DNA of 64,000 nt, from contig NZ_VLKJ01000004.1 in assembly GCF_007830315.1 (NCBI RefSeq), forward strand, positions 124,001 through 188,000. The letters are read 5' to 3'. Below the pieces are notes generated by a model. The model was given only the letters and a program-made list of their open reading frames with translations. It was not told the DNA's origin and did no database searches. The position numbers and the translations under genes were made by a program. The stretch is from Novosphingobium taihuense (GTDB taxonomy: Bacteria > Pseudomonadota > Alphaproteobacteria > Sphingomonadales > Sphingomonadaceae). Every line of letters starts with the position of its first letter. Position 1 is the first letter of the stretch. Of this stretch, positions 36,117 through 45,721 are shown one piece after another.

Positions 36117-37321
36117 TGATTTCCCCCGGAAAGTCTATGCAGGACGAGCGCGGACAAGGCGGCGCGTTCGGCCAGGGATGGCACGATCAGGAACTCCTGA
36201 TCCGAATGGATCGCCCCGCCGCGCACGCCCATGGTATCGACCACAGGCACGCCGCAGGCCGCGATATTGTTGCCGTCACAGACCCCGCCCGAGGTCTGCC
36301 AACGTATTGTCTGGCCAAGAGATTCGCCACATTCGCGGACGAGTCCGAACAGGCTTTCGGCTTCTTTCGTGAGAGGTTTGGGCGGCCGCGAGACGCCGCC
36401 GTGGAGGTGGATTCCAACCTCGTGCAACTCTTCGAGACTCTGCACCAACTCTCGCAGACTCTCCATGAACTCTACCGCAAATCTCGGCAGCCGAGGCCGA
36501 ACATTGAAGCGCAGAATGGCATGATCGGGGACGACGTTGTTCGCGCTCCCCCCATCGATCTTCGCCGGGTTGATCGAGAGCCCATCGCGCTCCAGATTCT
36601 TGAGCTTCAGCGCCATGTCCGCCGCCGCGATGATTGCGTTGCGTCCGTCCTGCGGATTGCGACCGGCGTGGGCCGAGCGGCCCTTGATGACCGCGCTGTA
36701 GTTGCCGCTCCCGGGCCGCTCTCCTGCGAGCGTGCCATCGGGCAGGGCGGAAGGTTCATAGGTCAGCGCCGCCGCCTTGCCCTGCGCCAGCTCGGCGATC
36801 AGGGGAGCGGAGGAGAGGCTGCCGGTTTCCTCGTCGGAATTGATCAGCACGTCATAGCCGACCGCGGCGGCAGCGGGGCTGTTCTCGAAGACCCGCAGCG
36901 CTGAGAGGATGACCGCGAGGCCGCCTTTCATGTCCGCAACGCCGGGGCCGTTCAGCGTTTCGGCATCGAGCCAGCGCAACGACTGGAAAGGGTGGGGCGG
37001 CGCGAAGACGGTGTCCATGTGGCCGGTGAGCAAGTAGCGCCGGGGCGCTTGCGGCCGGACCGAGAGGACAAAGTGCGCGCCGTTTGCAGTTTCGACGGCG
37101 CGACCGTCTGCGGAGATGGCGGTGACGGGGGCGGGATCGACCTTGCGGATTTCGCCGGGCAGCGTGGCGAAGGCATTGGCGAGCATGTCCCACTGCGCGG
37201 CGAGGCCTGCAAGGTTGCCGGTGCCGGTGTTGAGCGGGCACCACGCCTCCACCTGCGCAAGCATGGCGGCGGCATCTATCCCCCCGATCAGTTTGTGTTC
37301 TGTATGGTCAAGCTGTTTCAT
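36113..37321 (-). CDS. M20-family metallohydrolase encoded with astA/astB
   Basis: A 402-residue M20 peptidase/deacylase. Zinc and catalytic motifs are LLTGHMDTVF (His, Asp), GVADMKGG (Asp), NSDEETGS (Glu-Glu pair) and a C-terminal His in GAIHSDQEF. Its best-known relatives are carboxypeptidase G2-like and DapE/ArgE enzymes, which cleave amide bonds of acylated amino acids. Being first in the operon and coupled to astA by a 4-base overlap, it may act on a succinylated intermediate. No astC, astD or astE is nearby. Confidence 0.85.
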   Translation of the reverse strand: MKQLDHTEHKLIGGIDAAAMLAQVEAWCPLNTGTGNLAGLAAQWDMLANAFATLPGEIRKVDPAPVTAISADGRAVETANGAHFVLSVRPQAPRRYLLTGHMDTVFAPPHPFQSLRWLDAETLNGPGVADMKGGLAVILSALRVFENSPAAAAVGYDVLINSDEETGSLSSAPLIAELAQGKAAALTYEPSALPDGTLAGERPGSGNYSAVIKGRSAHAGRNPQDGRNAIIAAADMALKLKNLERDGLSINPAKIDGGSANNVVPDHAILRFNVRPRLPRFAVEFMESLRELVQSLEELHEVGIHLHGGVSRPPKPLTKEAESLFGLVRECGESLGQTIRWQTSGGVCDGNNIAACGVPVVDTMGVRGGAIHSDQEFLIVPSLAERAALSALVLHRLSGGNQ

Positions 37322-37383
37322 CTGATACGACCGTAGCGGTTCCCGAGGGCCGGGTGAACCCCCGGAAACCGCGACAGGGCGTA

Positions 37384-37911
37384 TCAGTCGTCGGTCAGCA
37401 TATCGATCAGGGCTTTGGAGAAGGCGGGGATGTCATCCGGCATGCGGCTGGTGATGAGGTTGCCGTCGACGACGACTTCCTCGTCCACCACATCGGCGCC
37501 GGCATTGGCGAGATCGGTGCGGATCGAGGGCCAGGAGGTGACGGTGCGGCCGTCTACGATGTCGGCTTCGGCAAGCAGCCAGGGCGCGTGGCAGATTGCG
37601 GCGATCGGCTTGTCGAGATCGTCGAAGTCGTTGACGATGTCGATCGCGCGGTCGTCCATGCGCAGGATGTCGGGGTTCATCTGGCCGCCGGGCAGCAGCA
37701 GCGCGTCGTATTCCTTGGCGTCCACCTCATCGAGGGTGATGTTGACTGCAACGGCATCGCCCCAGTTCTTGTCCTTCCAGCCGGTGATGGAGCCGGTCTT
37801 GAGGCTGGCAACGACGGTTTCGAAACCGGCATCTTCCAGCGCCTTCTTGGGGCCTTCGAGTTCGGACTGCTCGAATCCGTCAGTCGCGACGATCAGCACG
37901 CGCTTGGTCAT
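37384..37911 (-). CDS. DJ-1/PfpI-family protein
   Basis: A 175-residue class I glutamine-amidotransferase-like protein of the DJ-1/PfpI superfamily. The nucleophile elbow is ICHAPWLL (Cys about 106), preceded by LLLPGGQMNPDIL and with an acidic residue near the start (GFEQSELE). Members act as proteases, glyoxalases or stress-response deglycases; which applies is unclear. It is divergent from parC and downstream of nothing on its own strand within 500 bases. Confidence 0.88.
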   Translation of the reverse strand: MTKRVLIVATDGFEQSELEGPKKALEDAGFETVVASLKTGSITGWKDKNWGDAVAVNITLDEVDAKEYDALLLPGGQMNPDILRMDDRAIDIVNDFDDLDKPIAAICHAPWLLAEADIVDGRTVTSWPSIRTDLANAGADVVDEEVVVDGNLITSRMPDDIPAFSKALIDMLTDD

Positions 37912-38028
37912 GGGGTTCTCCTTTTGGGGAATCGGGTTGGCATTGGCCCGTCCCTGCTAGAATTGCCGGGGACTGCTGCGGTTCCATGACTTTCGCTCCG
38001 GTGATCGCGTTGCTACGACGTTCCGGCC

Positions 38029-40314
38029 ATGGTCACCGATACGACAGAACCCGATCCGTTCGACGCAATCGTCGATGCCCCGTTCGATTCCGCGCTGTCG
38101 GAACGATACCTCGTCTATGCGCTGAGCACGATCACCGCGCGGTCGTTGCCCGATCTGCGCGACGGGCTGAAGCCGGTCCACCGCCGCCTGCTCTGGGCGA
38201 TGCGGCAGCTGAAGCTCAACCCCACCGATGCCTTCAAGAAGTCGGCGCGCGTGGTGGGCGATGTGATCGGCAAGTATCACCCGCATGGCGATTCCAGCGT
38301 CTATGACGCGATGGTTCGCCTCGCGCAGGACTGGTCGCTGCGCTATCCGCTGGTCGAAGGGCAGGGCAACTTCGGCAATATCGACGGAGATAATGCCGCC
38401 GCCTACCGCTATACCGAAGCGCGCCTGACCAAGACGGCAATGCAGCTGATGGCGGGGCTTGATGAAGGCTCGGTCACCTATCATCCCACCTATAACGGTG
38501 AGGACGAGGAGCCGGAGATATTCCCCGGCCTGTTCCCGAACCTGCTGGCCAACGGGTCCAGCGGCATCGCCGTGGGCATGGCGACCAACATCCCGAGCCA
38601 CAACGTGGCCGAGATCATCGATGCCACGCTGCTGCTGATCGACAATCCCGGCGTTGAGCACAGCCAGTTGATGGAAGTGTTCCACGGGCCGGACCTGCCG
38701 ACGGGCGGCATCGTGGTTGATAGCCCCGCGGTTATCTCCAACGCCTATGAAACCGGGCGCGGATCGATCCGCGTGCGTGGGCGCTTCTCCACGGGCCGCG
38801 ACGATGCGGGCAACTGGGAAGAGAGCGGCATCGAAAAGCTGGGCGCCGGACAGTGGCAGCTGGTCGTCTCCGAAATTCCCTACATGGTGCAGAAGAGCAA
38901 GCTGATCGAACAGATCGCGCAGCTCATCGCCGACAAGAAGCTGCCGATCCTCGAGGACATCCGCGACGAGTCCGACGAGCAGATCCGGCTGGTGCTGGTC
39001 CCCAAGAGCCGCAATGTCGATCCAGATCTGCTGAAAGAGTCGCTCTACCGGCTGACCGATCTGGAAACGCGGTTCGGCCTGAACCTCAACGTGCTGGATT
39101 CGCGCCGCACGCCCGGTGTGCTGGGGCTGAAGCTGGTGCTGCAGGAATGGGTGTTCAGCCAGATCGACATCCTGCTGCGCCGTTCGCAGCACCGGCTGGA
39201 CAAGATCGCCAACCGGCTTGAGCTGCTGGGCGGTTATATCATCGCCTACCTCAACCTTGACCGGATCATCGAGATCATCCGCACCGAGGACGAGCCCAAG
39301 CCGGTAATGATGGCCGAGTTCGAGCTGACCGACCGGCAGGCAGAAGCGATCCTCAACATGCGGCTGCGGTCCTTGCGCAAGCTGGAGGAAATGGAGCTGC
39401 GCAAGGAGCGCGATGCGCTGTTGGCCGAGCAGGAGGAGCTGCAGAAGCTGCTCGACAGCCCGGCCCGCCAGCGCACGCGATTGAAGCGCGATCTGAACGC
39501 GCTGCGCAAGGATTACGCCGAGGACACCGTGCTCGGGCGGCGGCGCACGACGATTGCCGAAGCCGCGCCGACGCGTGAGTTCAACATGGACGCGATGATC
39601 GAGAAGGAGCCGGTGACGGTGATCCTTTCAGCCAAGGGCTGGATCAGGGCGGCCAAGGGGCATGTGGCGCTTGATGGCGACTTCAAGTTCAAGGAAGGCG
39701 ATGGCCCCGCCTTCGCACTGCACTGCCAGACCACCGACAAACTGTTGGTGGCGGTGGACAACGGGCGGTTCTACACGCTGGGCGCTGACAAGCTGCCGGG
39801 TGCGCGCGGCTTTGGCGAGCCGATCCGCACGATGGTCGACATCGATCCAGAGGCGCAGATCATCAGCTTGGTGATCTACAAGCCCAAGGGCCAGCTGCTG
39901 CTGGCGGCCAACACCGGGCGTGGCTTTGCCGCCGAGATGGACGAGCTGCTGGCCGAAACGCGAAAAGGGCGCGGCGTGGTTTCGACCAAGCCCGGCGTGA
40001 AGCTTGCCGTGGTGCGCGAGATTGCGGCGGAGCACGATCACGTCGCGGTGATCGGCGAGAACCGCAAGCTGGTGATCTTCGCGCTTTCCGAAGTGCCGCT
40101 GCTCGCCAAGGGACAGGGCGTGACGCTGCAGCGCTACAAGGACGGCGAGATGGCCGACGTGATCACTCTGCGGCTGGAGGACGGGCTTTCGTGGGCCATG
40201 GGCGGCGATTCAGGGCGCACGCGGGTGGAGAAGGACCTGCTGCCGTGGAAGGTTGCGCGTGGGGCTGCAGGTCGGCTGCCACCGAACGGGTTTCCGCGGG
40301 ATAACAGGTTTTGA
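38029..40314 (+). CDS. parC: DNA topoisomerase IV subunit A
   Basis: ParC cuts and rejoins DNA to decatenate sister chromosomes. The 761-residue protein has the breakage-reunion core with catalytic Tyr128 ([11 protein letters not shown]), the quinolone region [17 protein letters not shown], and a C-terminal beta-pinwheel domain. The positions equivalent to E. coli ParC Ser80 and Glu84 are Ser89 and Asp93, so no resistance-type change is evident. GyrA-box is absent, supporting ParC. A single REP hairpin follows the stop at 40353-40381. Confidence 0.96.
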   Translation: MVTDTTEPDPFDAIVDAPFDSALSERYLVYALSTITARSLPDLRDGLKPVHRRLLWAMRQLKLNPTDAFKKSARVVGDVIGKYHPHGDSSVYDAMVRLAQDWSLRYPLVEGQGNFGNIDGDNAAAYRYTEARLTKTAMQLMAGLDEGSVTYHPTYNGEDEEPEIFPGLFPNLLANGSSGIAVGMATNIPSHNVAEIIDATLLLIDNPGVEHSQLMEVFHGPDLPTGGIVVDSPAVISNAYETGRGSIRVRGRFSTGRDDAGNWEESGIEKLGAGQWQLVVSEIPYMVQKSKLIEQIAQLIADKKLPILEDIRDESDEQIRLVLVPKSRNVDPDLLKESLYRLTDLETRFGLNLNVLDSRRTPGVLGLKLVLQEWVFSQIDILLRRSQHRLDKIANRLELLGGYIIAYLNLDRIIEIIRTEDEPKPVMMAEFELTDRQAEAILNMRLRSLRKLEEMELRKERDALLAEQEELQKLLDSPARQRTRLKRDLNALRKDYAEDTVLGRRRTTIAEAAPTREFNMDAMIEKEPVTVILSAKGWIRAAKGHVALDGDFKFKEGDGPAFALHCQTTDKLLVAVDNGRFYTLGADKLPGARGFGEPIRTMVDIDPEAQIISLVIYKPKGQLLLAANTGRGFAAEMDELLAETRKGRGVVSTKPGVKLAVVREIAAEHDHVAVIGENRKLVIFALSEVPLLAKGQGVTLQRYKDGEMADVITLRLEDGLSWAMGGDSGRTRVEKDLLPWKVARGAAGRLPPNGFPRDNRF

Positions 40315-40352
40315 GGTCGCGGAGATGTTCCCTGCACTGAACTCCCGAACTT

Positions 40353-40381
40353 CGTCACCCCGGGCTTGACCCGGGGTGACG
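40353..40381. repeat. REP palindrome (copy B), possible parC terminator
   Basis: CGTCACCCCGGG-cttga-CCCGGGGTGACG is a perfect 12-bp inverted repeat with a 5-base loop, followed by GGTTTT. It may end parC transcription. The next bases (TTTTATGG and ATGTTC) and the motif at 40409 match the sequence after REP copy A. Confidence 0.8.
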
Positions 40382-40408
40382 GGTTTTATGGTGTCGATGT
40401 TCCTTAGT

Positions 40409-40428
40409 GAACGGCTGGAACGGGGTGG
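40409..40428. repeat. Conserved motif L (copy B)
   Basis: GAACGGCTGGAACGGGGTGG matches 17 of 20 bases at 47091-47110. In both places exactly 21 bases separate it from the GGTTTT after the REP arm. Confidence 0.6.
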
Positions 40429-40461
40429 AAAAGAAACACATCTCTGCGTACCCGTGACCGA

Positions 40462-41019
40462 ATGGATACCACAGGCATCGTAGACCCCCGAGAGTTCTGG
40501 CTGGACTGGGACAAGCATCACAAAGGGCGTCAACCACTGGGGTATGTGCTCCGGCAAGACGGCTCTCTTCCATGGGTGCGCTTTCATGCGTTGCCCGCCT
40601 CGAAGAGGTATGCCGAGACCGAGCAGGAGTCCGGCATCATCCTGTCCCGCGGGAACACACTCGCGAGTGCAATGCTCGAACCGTCGCAGAAGTGCTGGAT
40701 CATCTCGTCAAGGTGCGACGGTGAGGCCGGACTGGGTGTTCCAGCTGGTGGGTGGACAGAAGATGAAAGTGATCCGGAGAGCTTGGTATGGAAGTTCTTT
40801 ATCCGCGACGAAGCGTGGGCAAACGGCAAGTTCGATGACGCACTGAAGGATTTGGCCAACGATGCCGGTCCCTACGTTACATGGTTCGAGCCGGAGAAAG
40901 GACGGATCTATGCGCCATACGACGGTGGCTTCGATCTCTTTCCAGCATCGTTAGAAGAAGCTCAGGCACTCAAGGTCCGGTTCTCGGACTGGCTGTCAGA
41001 CCGTGAGGATGGCCTATAG
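40462..41019 (+). CDS. Orphan hypothetical protein next to REP copy B
   Basis: A 185-residue cytoplasmic protein with no signal or membrane segment. The motifs LPWVRFHALPASKRYAETEQE, FEPEKGRIYAPYDGGFDLF and LKVRFSDWLSDREDGL look like the DUF3885-type group of small proteins, some of which are suspected immunity factors; I hold that loosely. G+C appears lower than parC. It follows REP copy B by about 80 bases on the same strand and is flanked on the far side by a motif (41022-41038) related to those beyond the other two orphan genes. Confidence 0.65.
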   Translation: MDTTGIVDPREFWLDWDKHHKGRQPLGYVLRQDGSLPWVRFHALPASKRYAETEQESGIILSRGNTLASAMLEPSQKCWIISSRCDGEAGLGVPAGGWTEDESDPESLVWKFFIRDEAWANGKFDDALKDLANDAGPYVTWFEPEKGRIYAPYDGGFDLFPASLEEAQALKVRFSDWLSDREDGL

Positions 41020-41021
41020 CT

Positions 41022-41038
41022 GAACGTCTGCCATGGCG
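41022..41038. repeat. Conserved motif R (copy B), short form
   Basis: GAACGTCTGCCATGGCG begins 2 bases after the orphan gene's stop. It matches GTCCGCAATGGCG at 47722-47734 in 11 of 13 bases, but not the GTCGTGTCC extension. Confidence 0.35.
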
Positions 41039-41101
41039 CGCCTTCACCCTTGCACCGCTTAAGCAATCGGTTAAATGCTGCGTCTCCAAAGGAGATGCTT
41101 C

Positions 41102-41875
41102 ATGGATACCCCACGCTATTCGCTTGAAGGCCGCGTTGCGCTGATTACCGGGGCTTCGTCCGGGCTGGGGGCGCGATTTGCGCGGATTTATGCGGCGGCA
41201 GGCGCGGCGGTTGTCGTCGGGGCGCGGCGGGTGGAGCGGGTGTCGGCTCTGGCGGACGAGATCGTGGCAGGCGGCGGCAAGGCTCTGGCCGTGGCGCTCG
41301 ACGTGACCGACGAGGCCTCGATCATTGCGGCGTTCGATGCGGCTGAGGCCAGTCTCGGCGTGCCAGATGTGGTGGTGGCCAATGCCGGGATCGTCGAGGC
41401 GGGGCGTTCGATCGATATTGCTGCCGAGGCGATGCGCCGCGTGGTCGATACCAATTTCAACGGCGTGTACCTGACCGCGCGCGAAGGGGCGCGGCGGATG
41501 ATCGCGGCGGGATCGAAGCAGTCGGAGAAGGGGCGGATCATCCTGACCGGTTCGATCACCGCGCAGATGACCGCGACCGGCGACCCGGCATATGCCGCGA
41601 CCAAGCTGGCGGTCCAGCACCTCGGGCGGCAATTCGCGCGCGAGTGGGCGCGGCTGGGGATCAACGTCAACGTGATCCAGCCGGGCTATATCCGCACGGA
41701 GATCGATGGCGAGTGGTTTGACAGCGAAGGCGGCAAGGCGCAGGTCGCCTCGTGGCCGAGGAAGCGCCTGACCGAGATTTCAGCGCTCGACGACATGATG
41801 CTGTTCTTCGCCTCGGACGCTTCGCGGCAGGTGACGGGCACGTTCATCTCTGTGGATGACGGGCAAAGCCTTTAG
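41102..41875 (+). CDS. Short-chain dehydrogenase/reductase
   Basis: A 257-residue classical SDR: cofactor motif TGASSGLG (16-23), NAG (94-96), and the catalytic triad Ser151 (LTGSIT), Tyr164 and Lys168 (YAATK). The C-terminus DASRQVTGTFISVDDG is typical. AAAGGAG lies about 8 bases upstream of the start at 41102. It converges on the DsbD-family gene, 8 bases away. Substrate not identifiable. Confidence 0.9.
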   Translation: MDTPRYSLEGRVALITGASSGLGARFARIYAAAGAAVVVGARRVERVSALADEIVAGGGKALAVALDVTDEASIIAAFDAAEASLGVPDVVVANAGIVEAGRSIDIAAEAMRRVVDTNFNGVYLTAREGARRMIAAGSKQSEKGRIILTGSITAQMTATGDPAYAATKLAVQHLGRQFAREWARLGINVNVIQPGYIRTEIDGEWFDSEGGKAQVASWPRKRLTEISALDDMMLFFASDASRQVTGTFISVDDGQSL

Positions 41876-41883
41876 GCTCGACT

Positions 41884-43920
41884 TTACTCCCCGACCAAGT
41901 CGACCAGCATGTCCTTGGTGAGGACCTGCGGCAACTGGCGGGGCTCTCCGCCGCCGTTGGGATACCACAGGTACAGCGGAATGCCCGCCGCGCCCTGGCT
42001 TGAGAGGAAGCGCGTGATCTTCGGGTCGCGCCGCGTCCAGTCACCGCGCATCACGATCACGCCGCGCAGGCGGAAGGCGGCGTTGGTGGCGCTGGTCTCG
42101 ATCGCGACCTTTTCGTTCACCTTGCACGACAGGCACCAGTCGGCGGTGAAATAGAGGAAGATCGGCATGTGATTGCTGCGGGCCTGCGCAAGTGCCGTCT
42201 CGTCGAACGGTACCGAGCCAAGCAGGTCCTCTTCGGTGCTTGTCACGGGGGCGGGGGGCGGCAGGCCTGCCACTCCGCCGACGATGATCAGCGCCGCGAT
42301 TGCGGCCAGCACGCCGATGGGCCTGCTCTTGCGCTGGGTGATGCCGATGGCGGCTAGCGTCGCCAGCAGGATCACGGCCATCGCTACGGCAACCGCAGTG
42401 TACTGCGGCCCGCCAAGGCGCCACGTCAGCCATCCCAAGCCAAGCGCCGTCAGGCCCATCGGCAGGGCCATGAAGCGGCGGAACAAATCCATCCACTTGC
42501 CGGGCTTGGGCAGCAGGCGGCGCAGGGCGGGGACGAAGCCGAGCGCGAGGAACGGCAGGGCAAGGCCAAGGCCGAGCGCCGCGAAGACGCCGAGCGCGGC
42601 CCATGTCGGCAGAATGAGCGCCGCGCCCATCGCAGCGGCCATGAAGGGGCCGGTGCAGGGCGTGGCGACGAAGGCGGCAAGGAGGCCCGTGCCGAACGCG
42701 CCGGACTTGCCAGCGCCACGCTCCACCGAAAGGCCGGGCAATTCGTAGAGCCCGGCGAAGTTGGCAGTGATTGCCACGGCCAGCAGCAGCAGGACGGCGA
42801 CGACGCCCGGCTCCTGCAACTGGAACGCCCAGCCGACCTGCTCTCCCCCTGCGCGCAGGGCGAGCATGACGCCGCCGAGCAGCAGGCAGGCGAGGACCAC
42901 GCCTGCGGTATAGGCAAGGCCTTCGGCGCGGGCGTCATGGGAATTGCCGCGTGCCAGAGCCAGCGCCTTGAGGCTGAGGATCGGGAAAACGCAGGGCATC
43001 ACGTTCAGCACCAGCCCGCCAAGGAACGCGCCGAGCAGGGCAAGGCCCAGCGTGGCCATGGAGAACGTGCCTTCGCCGCCGAGTTCGGTGCCGCCACTCG
43101 GCACGGCTCCGGGGGCGGAGGTGAAAGCGATTCCGCCTGCGTCCTTGCCCATGGCGAGCACGCCTTCGACCGAGGTGGCAGGGCCGGGGCTCTTGGCCAG
43201 CGGCACTTCGACGACGAGCGTATCGCCGTTGCGGAAGAAGCGCTGGGGTGCGGCGTAGTCGATCAGGCGCTCTGTCTTGAGGAACAGGTGCGGCGTTTCG
43301 AGCGTGGCCGAGGCGGGGAAGGGCAGGGCGAGGCGCAGGGTCTTGCCCGCCAGTGCGAAGGTGCCGGGGCGGTCGAGCGGGGCGGGCAGCGCGGCGCGCC
43401 ATGCTTCGAATCGAGCGTCATTGGCACCGCTGCCGACAGTGATCGTCCCCTGAAGTTCGGCGCGTTCGGGCACGCAGATCTCGTTGGTGCAGACCAGCCA
43501 CTGCGCCTTCACGCTGATGGGCAGGAGCGTGCCGGGGGTGGCGTCGGCCGGGAGCTTGAACGACACGAGCACGGCGTATTCGTGTTCATAGACATGGTTC
43601 ATCAGGCCCTGGATCACCAGCGTTTGCGGAACGGGAAACTGCATTGCGCCGGTGCTGGCGCCCTTGGGCAGGGTCCAGTCGAGGGTCAGGCCGTACCCTG
43701 CATCGCCGGGGTTGGACCAGTAGCCGTGCCAGCCTTTCTCGGGCTGCATCAGCAGTGCGAGCGTCACGGTACCGCCGGGCTGCGCCGGACCTTCGGCGAC
43801 GAGGCTTGCCTGCATGTGATTGGGCGCGGCCTGTGCCGGGGCGAGGGACAGCCACAACGCCGTCACAAACATCGCTATGATGCGCAAGGTCTTGATCCCG
43901 GCCATTTCGCGTATCGGCAT
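41884..43920 (-). CDS. DsbD-family thiol:disulfide interchange protein
   Basis: A large inner-membrane reductase that moves electrons from cytoplasmic thioredoxin to periplasmic proteins. After a signal peptide comes a periplasmic domain with a Cys pair (CTNEIC, about 144-149), then eight membrane helices with the transmembrane-domain cysteines in NVMPCVFPILSLK and FVATPCTGPFM, and a C-terminal thioredoxin-like domain with WCLSCK. Domain order and the large N-terminal domain fit the ScsB/DsbD-like branch. The start (ATG at 43920) is uncertain; a TTG at 43941 and an ATG at 43905 are alternatives. Confidence 0.9.
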   Translation of the reverse strand: MPIREMAGIKTLRIIAMFVTALWLSLAPAQAAPNHMQASLVAEGPAQPGGTVTLALLMQPEKGWHGYWSNPGDAGYGLTLDWTLPKGASTGAMQFPVPQTLVIQGLMNHVYEHEYAVLVSFKLPADATPGTLLPISVKAQWLVCTNEICVPERAELQGTITVGSGANDARFEAWRAALPAPLDRPGTFALAGKTLRLALPFPASATLETPHLFLKTERLIDYAAPQRFFRNGDTLVVEVPLAKSPGPATSVEGVLAMGKDAGGIAFTSAPGAVPSGGTELGGEGTFSMATLGLALLGAFLGGLVLNVMPCVFPILSLKALALARGNSHDARAEGLAYTAGVVLACLLLGGVMLALRAGGEQVGWAFQLQEPGVVAVLLLLAVAITANFAGLYELPGLSVERGAGKSGAFGTGLLAAFVATPCTGPFMAAAMGAALILPTWAALGVFAALGLGLALPFLALGFVPALRRLLPKPGKWMDLFRRFMALPMGLTALGLGWLTWRLGGPQYTAVAVAMAVILLATLAAIGITQRKSRPIGVLAAIAALIIVGGVAGLPPPAPVTSTEEDLLGSVPFDETALAQARSNHMPIFLYFTADWCLSCKVNEKVAIETSATNAAFRLRGVIVMRGDWTRRDPKITRFLSSQGAAGIPLYLWYPNGGGEPRQLPQVLTKDMLVDLVGE

Positions 43921-44041
43921 CTCGGGCGTCACCGGTCCCAAATGGCCCCTTGAACGGGAGCGCTGGCGGGGCCATGCGTAGCGCTCTTGGGCGTCCTACG
44001 GCTGGCCTTCCCTCAAGTCCATAGCACGTGCCCACAGGAGT

Positions 44042-45721
44042 ATGTTTCGCGTGAAAAGCCTTTCCCGTTACGCCGCCGTTCTGCTGGCTTGTGCCGCCCC
44101 CGTCGTTTCCGTTTTCGCGCAGGATGGAGCGCCTGCCGTGAGCCAGCAGGTTCCGGCCGGAGCGCCCAAGCTGATTGTGGCGATCTCGATCGACCAGTTC
44201 TCGGCCGACATCTTCGCGCAGTATCGCCAGCGCTTCACCGGCGGCTTTGCACGGTTGACGCAAGGGGCGGTGTTCCCGGCAGGCTTCCAGAGCCACGCGG
44301 CAACCGAGACCTGCCCCGGCCACTCGACGATCCTCACCGGCAACCGCCCCGCGCACACCGGGATCATCGCCAATTCGTGGATCGACCAGAGCGTCACCAC
44401 AGGCCCGAAGGTCGTCTATTGTGCCGAGGACGTTTCGAAGCGCACGGCAGGATCGAAGGACTATGTCGCCTCGCCGGTGCATCTGCTGGTGCCGACGCTG
44501 GGCGAATGGATGAAGAAGGCCAATCCGGCGGCGCGGAACATTGCCGTTTCGGGCAAGGATCGTGGCGCTCTGATGATGGGCGGTCACGATATCGATCAGG
44601 TCTATTGGTGGAAGGGCAAGCAGTTCGTCACGCTTGCCGGGCGCGAGCTTGGGGCCACGGCGGTGGCTGAGAATGCCGAGATCGACAAGCTGCTGGCCAA
44701 GGGCGCACCTGCATTCCCTCTTCCGGCATGGTGCGGACGGCAGGACCGCGCCGTGCAGGCGGGCACCGCAACGGTGGGGACAGGACGCTTTGCGCTGAAG
44801 GCCGGCGAGGGGGACCAGTTCCGCGTCTCGCCCCGGCTTGATCGGGCGACGCTCGATCTCGCGGTAAAGCTGGTGGACGAACAGAAGCTGGGCAAGAATT
44901 CGGTTCCAGATATCCTCGCAGTCAGCCTTTCTGCCACTGATTATGTCGGCCACGCCACCGGCACCGAGGGTGCGGAAATGTGCATTCAGCTCACCCAGCT
45001 CGATATGGCACTGGGCGATTTCTTCGCCAGCCTCGACAAGCGCGGGATCGATTATGTCGTGGTGCTGACCGCCGACCATGGCGGGTTCGACCTGCCTGAG
45101 CGTCTGCACGAACAGGCGCTGGAAAAGTCCGCTCGGGTGAACAGCGCAGTCTCGCCCGAGGCACTCTCGGCAACGCTCGGCAAGAAGTACGGGCTTGAGG
45201 CCAAGGGTCTGATCCTGTCCGACGGGCCTTCGGGCGATTACTGGCTGCGCCGTGACCTTGACCCCGGCACAAAGGGCAAGCTGGTGGACGATGCCAAAGC
45301 GCTGCTCGAGGCTGATCCGCAGGTCGAGGTGGTGCTGAGCGCCGCCGAAATCGCCGCGACGCCGATGCCAACCACCTCGCCCGAGACCTGGACCCTGGCC
45401 GAACGCGCACGCGCTTCGTACAACCCGTTGCATTCGGGCGATTTCGTGGTGTTCCTCAAGCGTGGCGTGGTGCCGATTCCGGCGCCGCGTGCGGGCTATG
45501 TCGCCACGCATGGCAGCCCGTGGGACTATGACCGCCGCGTGCCGATCCTGTTCTGGCGCAAGGGCATGACCGGGTTCGAACAGCCCAGCGGCGTGGAAAC
45601 GGTGGACATCGCGCCTTCACTTGCGGCATTGATCGGCCTCAAGATCCCCCAAGGTGCATTTGACGGGCGCTGCCTCGATCTGGATGGTGGCACCGGCAAT
45701 ACGTGTGGAGCGGTCAAGTGA
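44042..45721 (+). CDS. PafA/SPAP-type alkaline phosphatase
   Basis: An exported 559-residue alkaline phosphatase of the nucleotide pyrophosphatase/phosphodiesterase superfamily. After the signal peptide (about 1-27) come the metal ligand Asp51 (ISIDQFS), nucleophile Thr90 in AATETCPGHSTILTG, DYVGHATG and VLTADHGGFDLPE. A Thr nucleophile in this context matches the Sphingomonas phosphomonoesterase SPAP and Flavobacterium PafA, which hydrolyse phosphate monoesters in the periplasm. AGGAG lies one base from the ATG at 44042 and 10 bases from a GTG at 44051, so the GTG may be the true start. Confidence 0.9.
   Translation: MFRVKSLSRYAAVLLACAAPVVSVFAQDGAPAVSQQVPAGAPKLIVAISIDQFSADIFAQYRQRFTGGFARLTQGAVFPAGFQSHAATETCPGHSTILTGNRPAHTGIIANSWIDQSVTTGPKVVYCAEDVSKRTAGSKDYVASPVHLLVPTLGEWMKKANPAARNIAVSGKDRGALMMGGHDIDQVYWWKGKQFVTLAGRELGATAVAENAEIDKLLAKGAPAFPLPAWCGRQDRAVQAGTATVGTGRFALKAGEGDQFRVSPRLDRATLDLAVKLVDEQKLGKNSVPDILAVSLSATDYVGHATGTEGAEMCIQLTQLDMALGDFFASLDKRGIDYVVVLTADHGGFDLPERLHEQALEKSARVNSAVSPEALSATLGKKYGLEAKGLILSDGPSGDYWLRRDLDPGTKGKLVDDAKALLEADPQVEVVLSAAEIAATPMPTTSPETWTLAERARASYNPLHSGDFVVFLKRGVVPIPAPRAGYVATHGSPWDYDRRVPILFWRKGMTGFEQPSGVETVDIAPSLAALIGLKIPQGAFDGRCLDLDGGTGNTCGAVK

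Noticed and set aside
43586..45511. Long open frame opposite the phosphatase and DsbD-family genes
   Set aside because: Antisense to genes with clear motifs; amino-acid composition (Arg, His, Gly rich) is that of a shadow frame.
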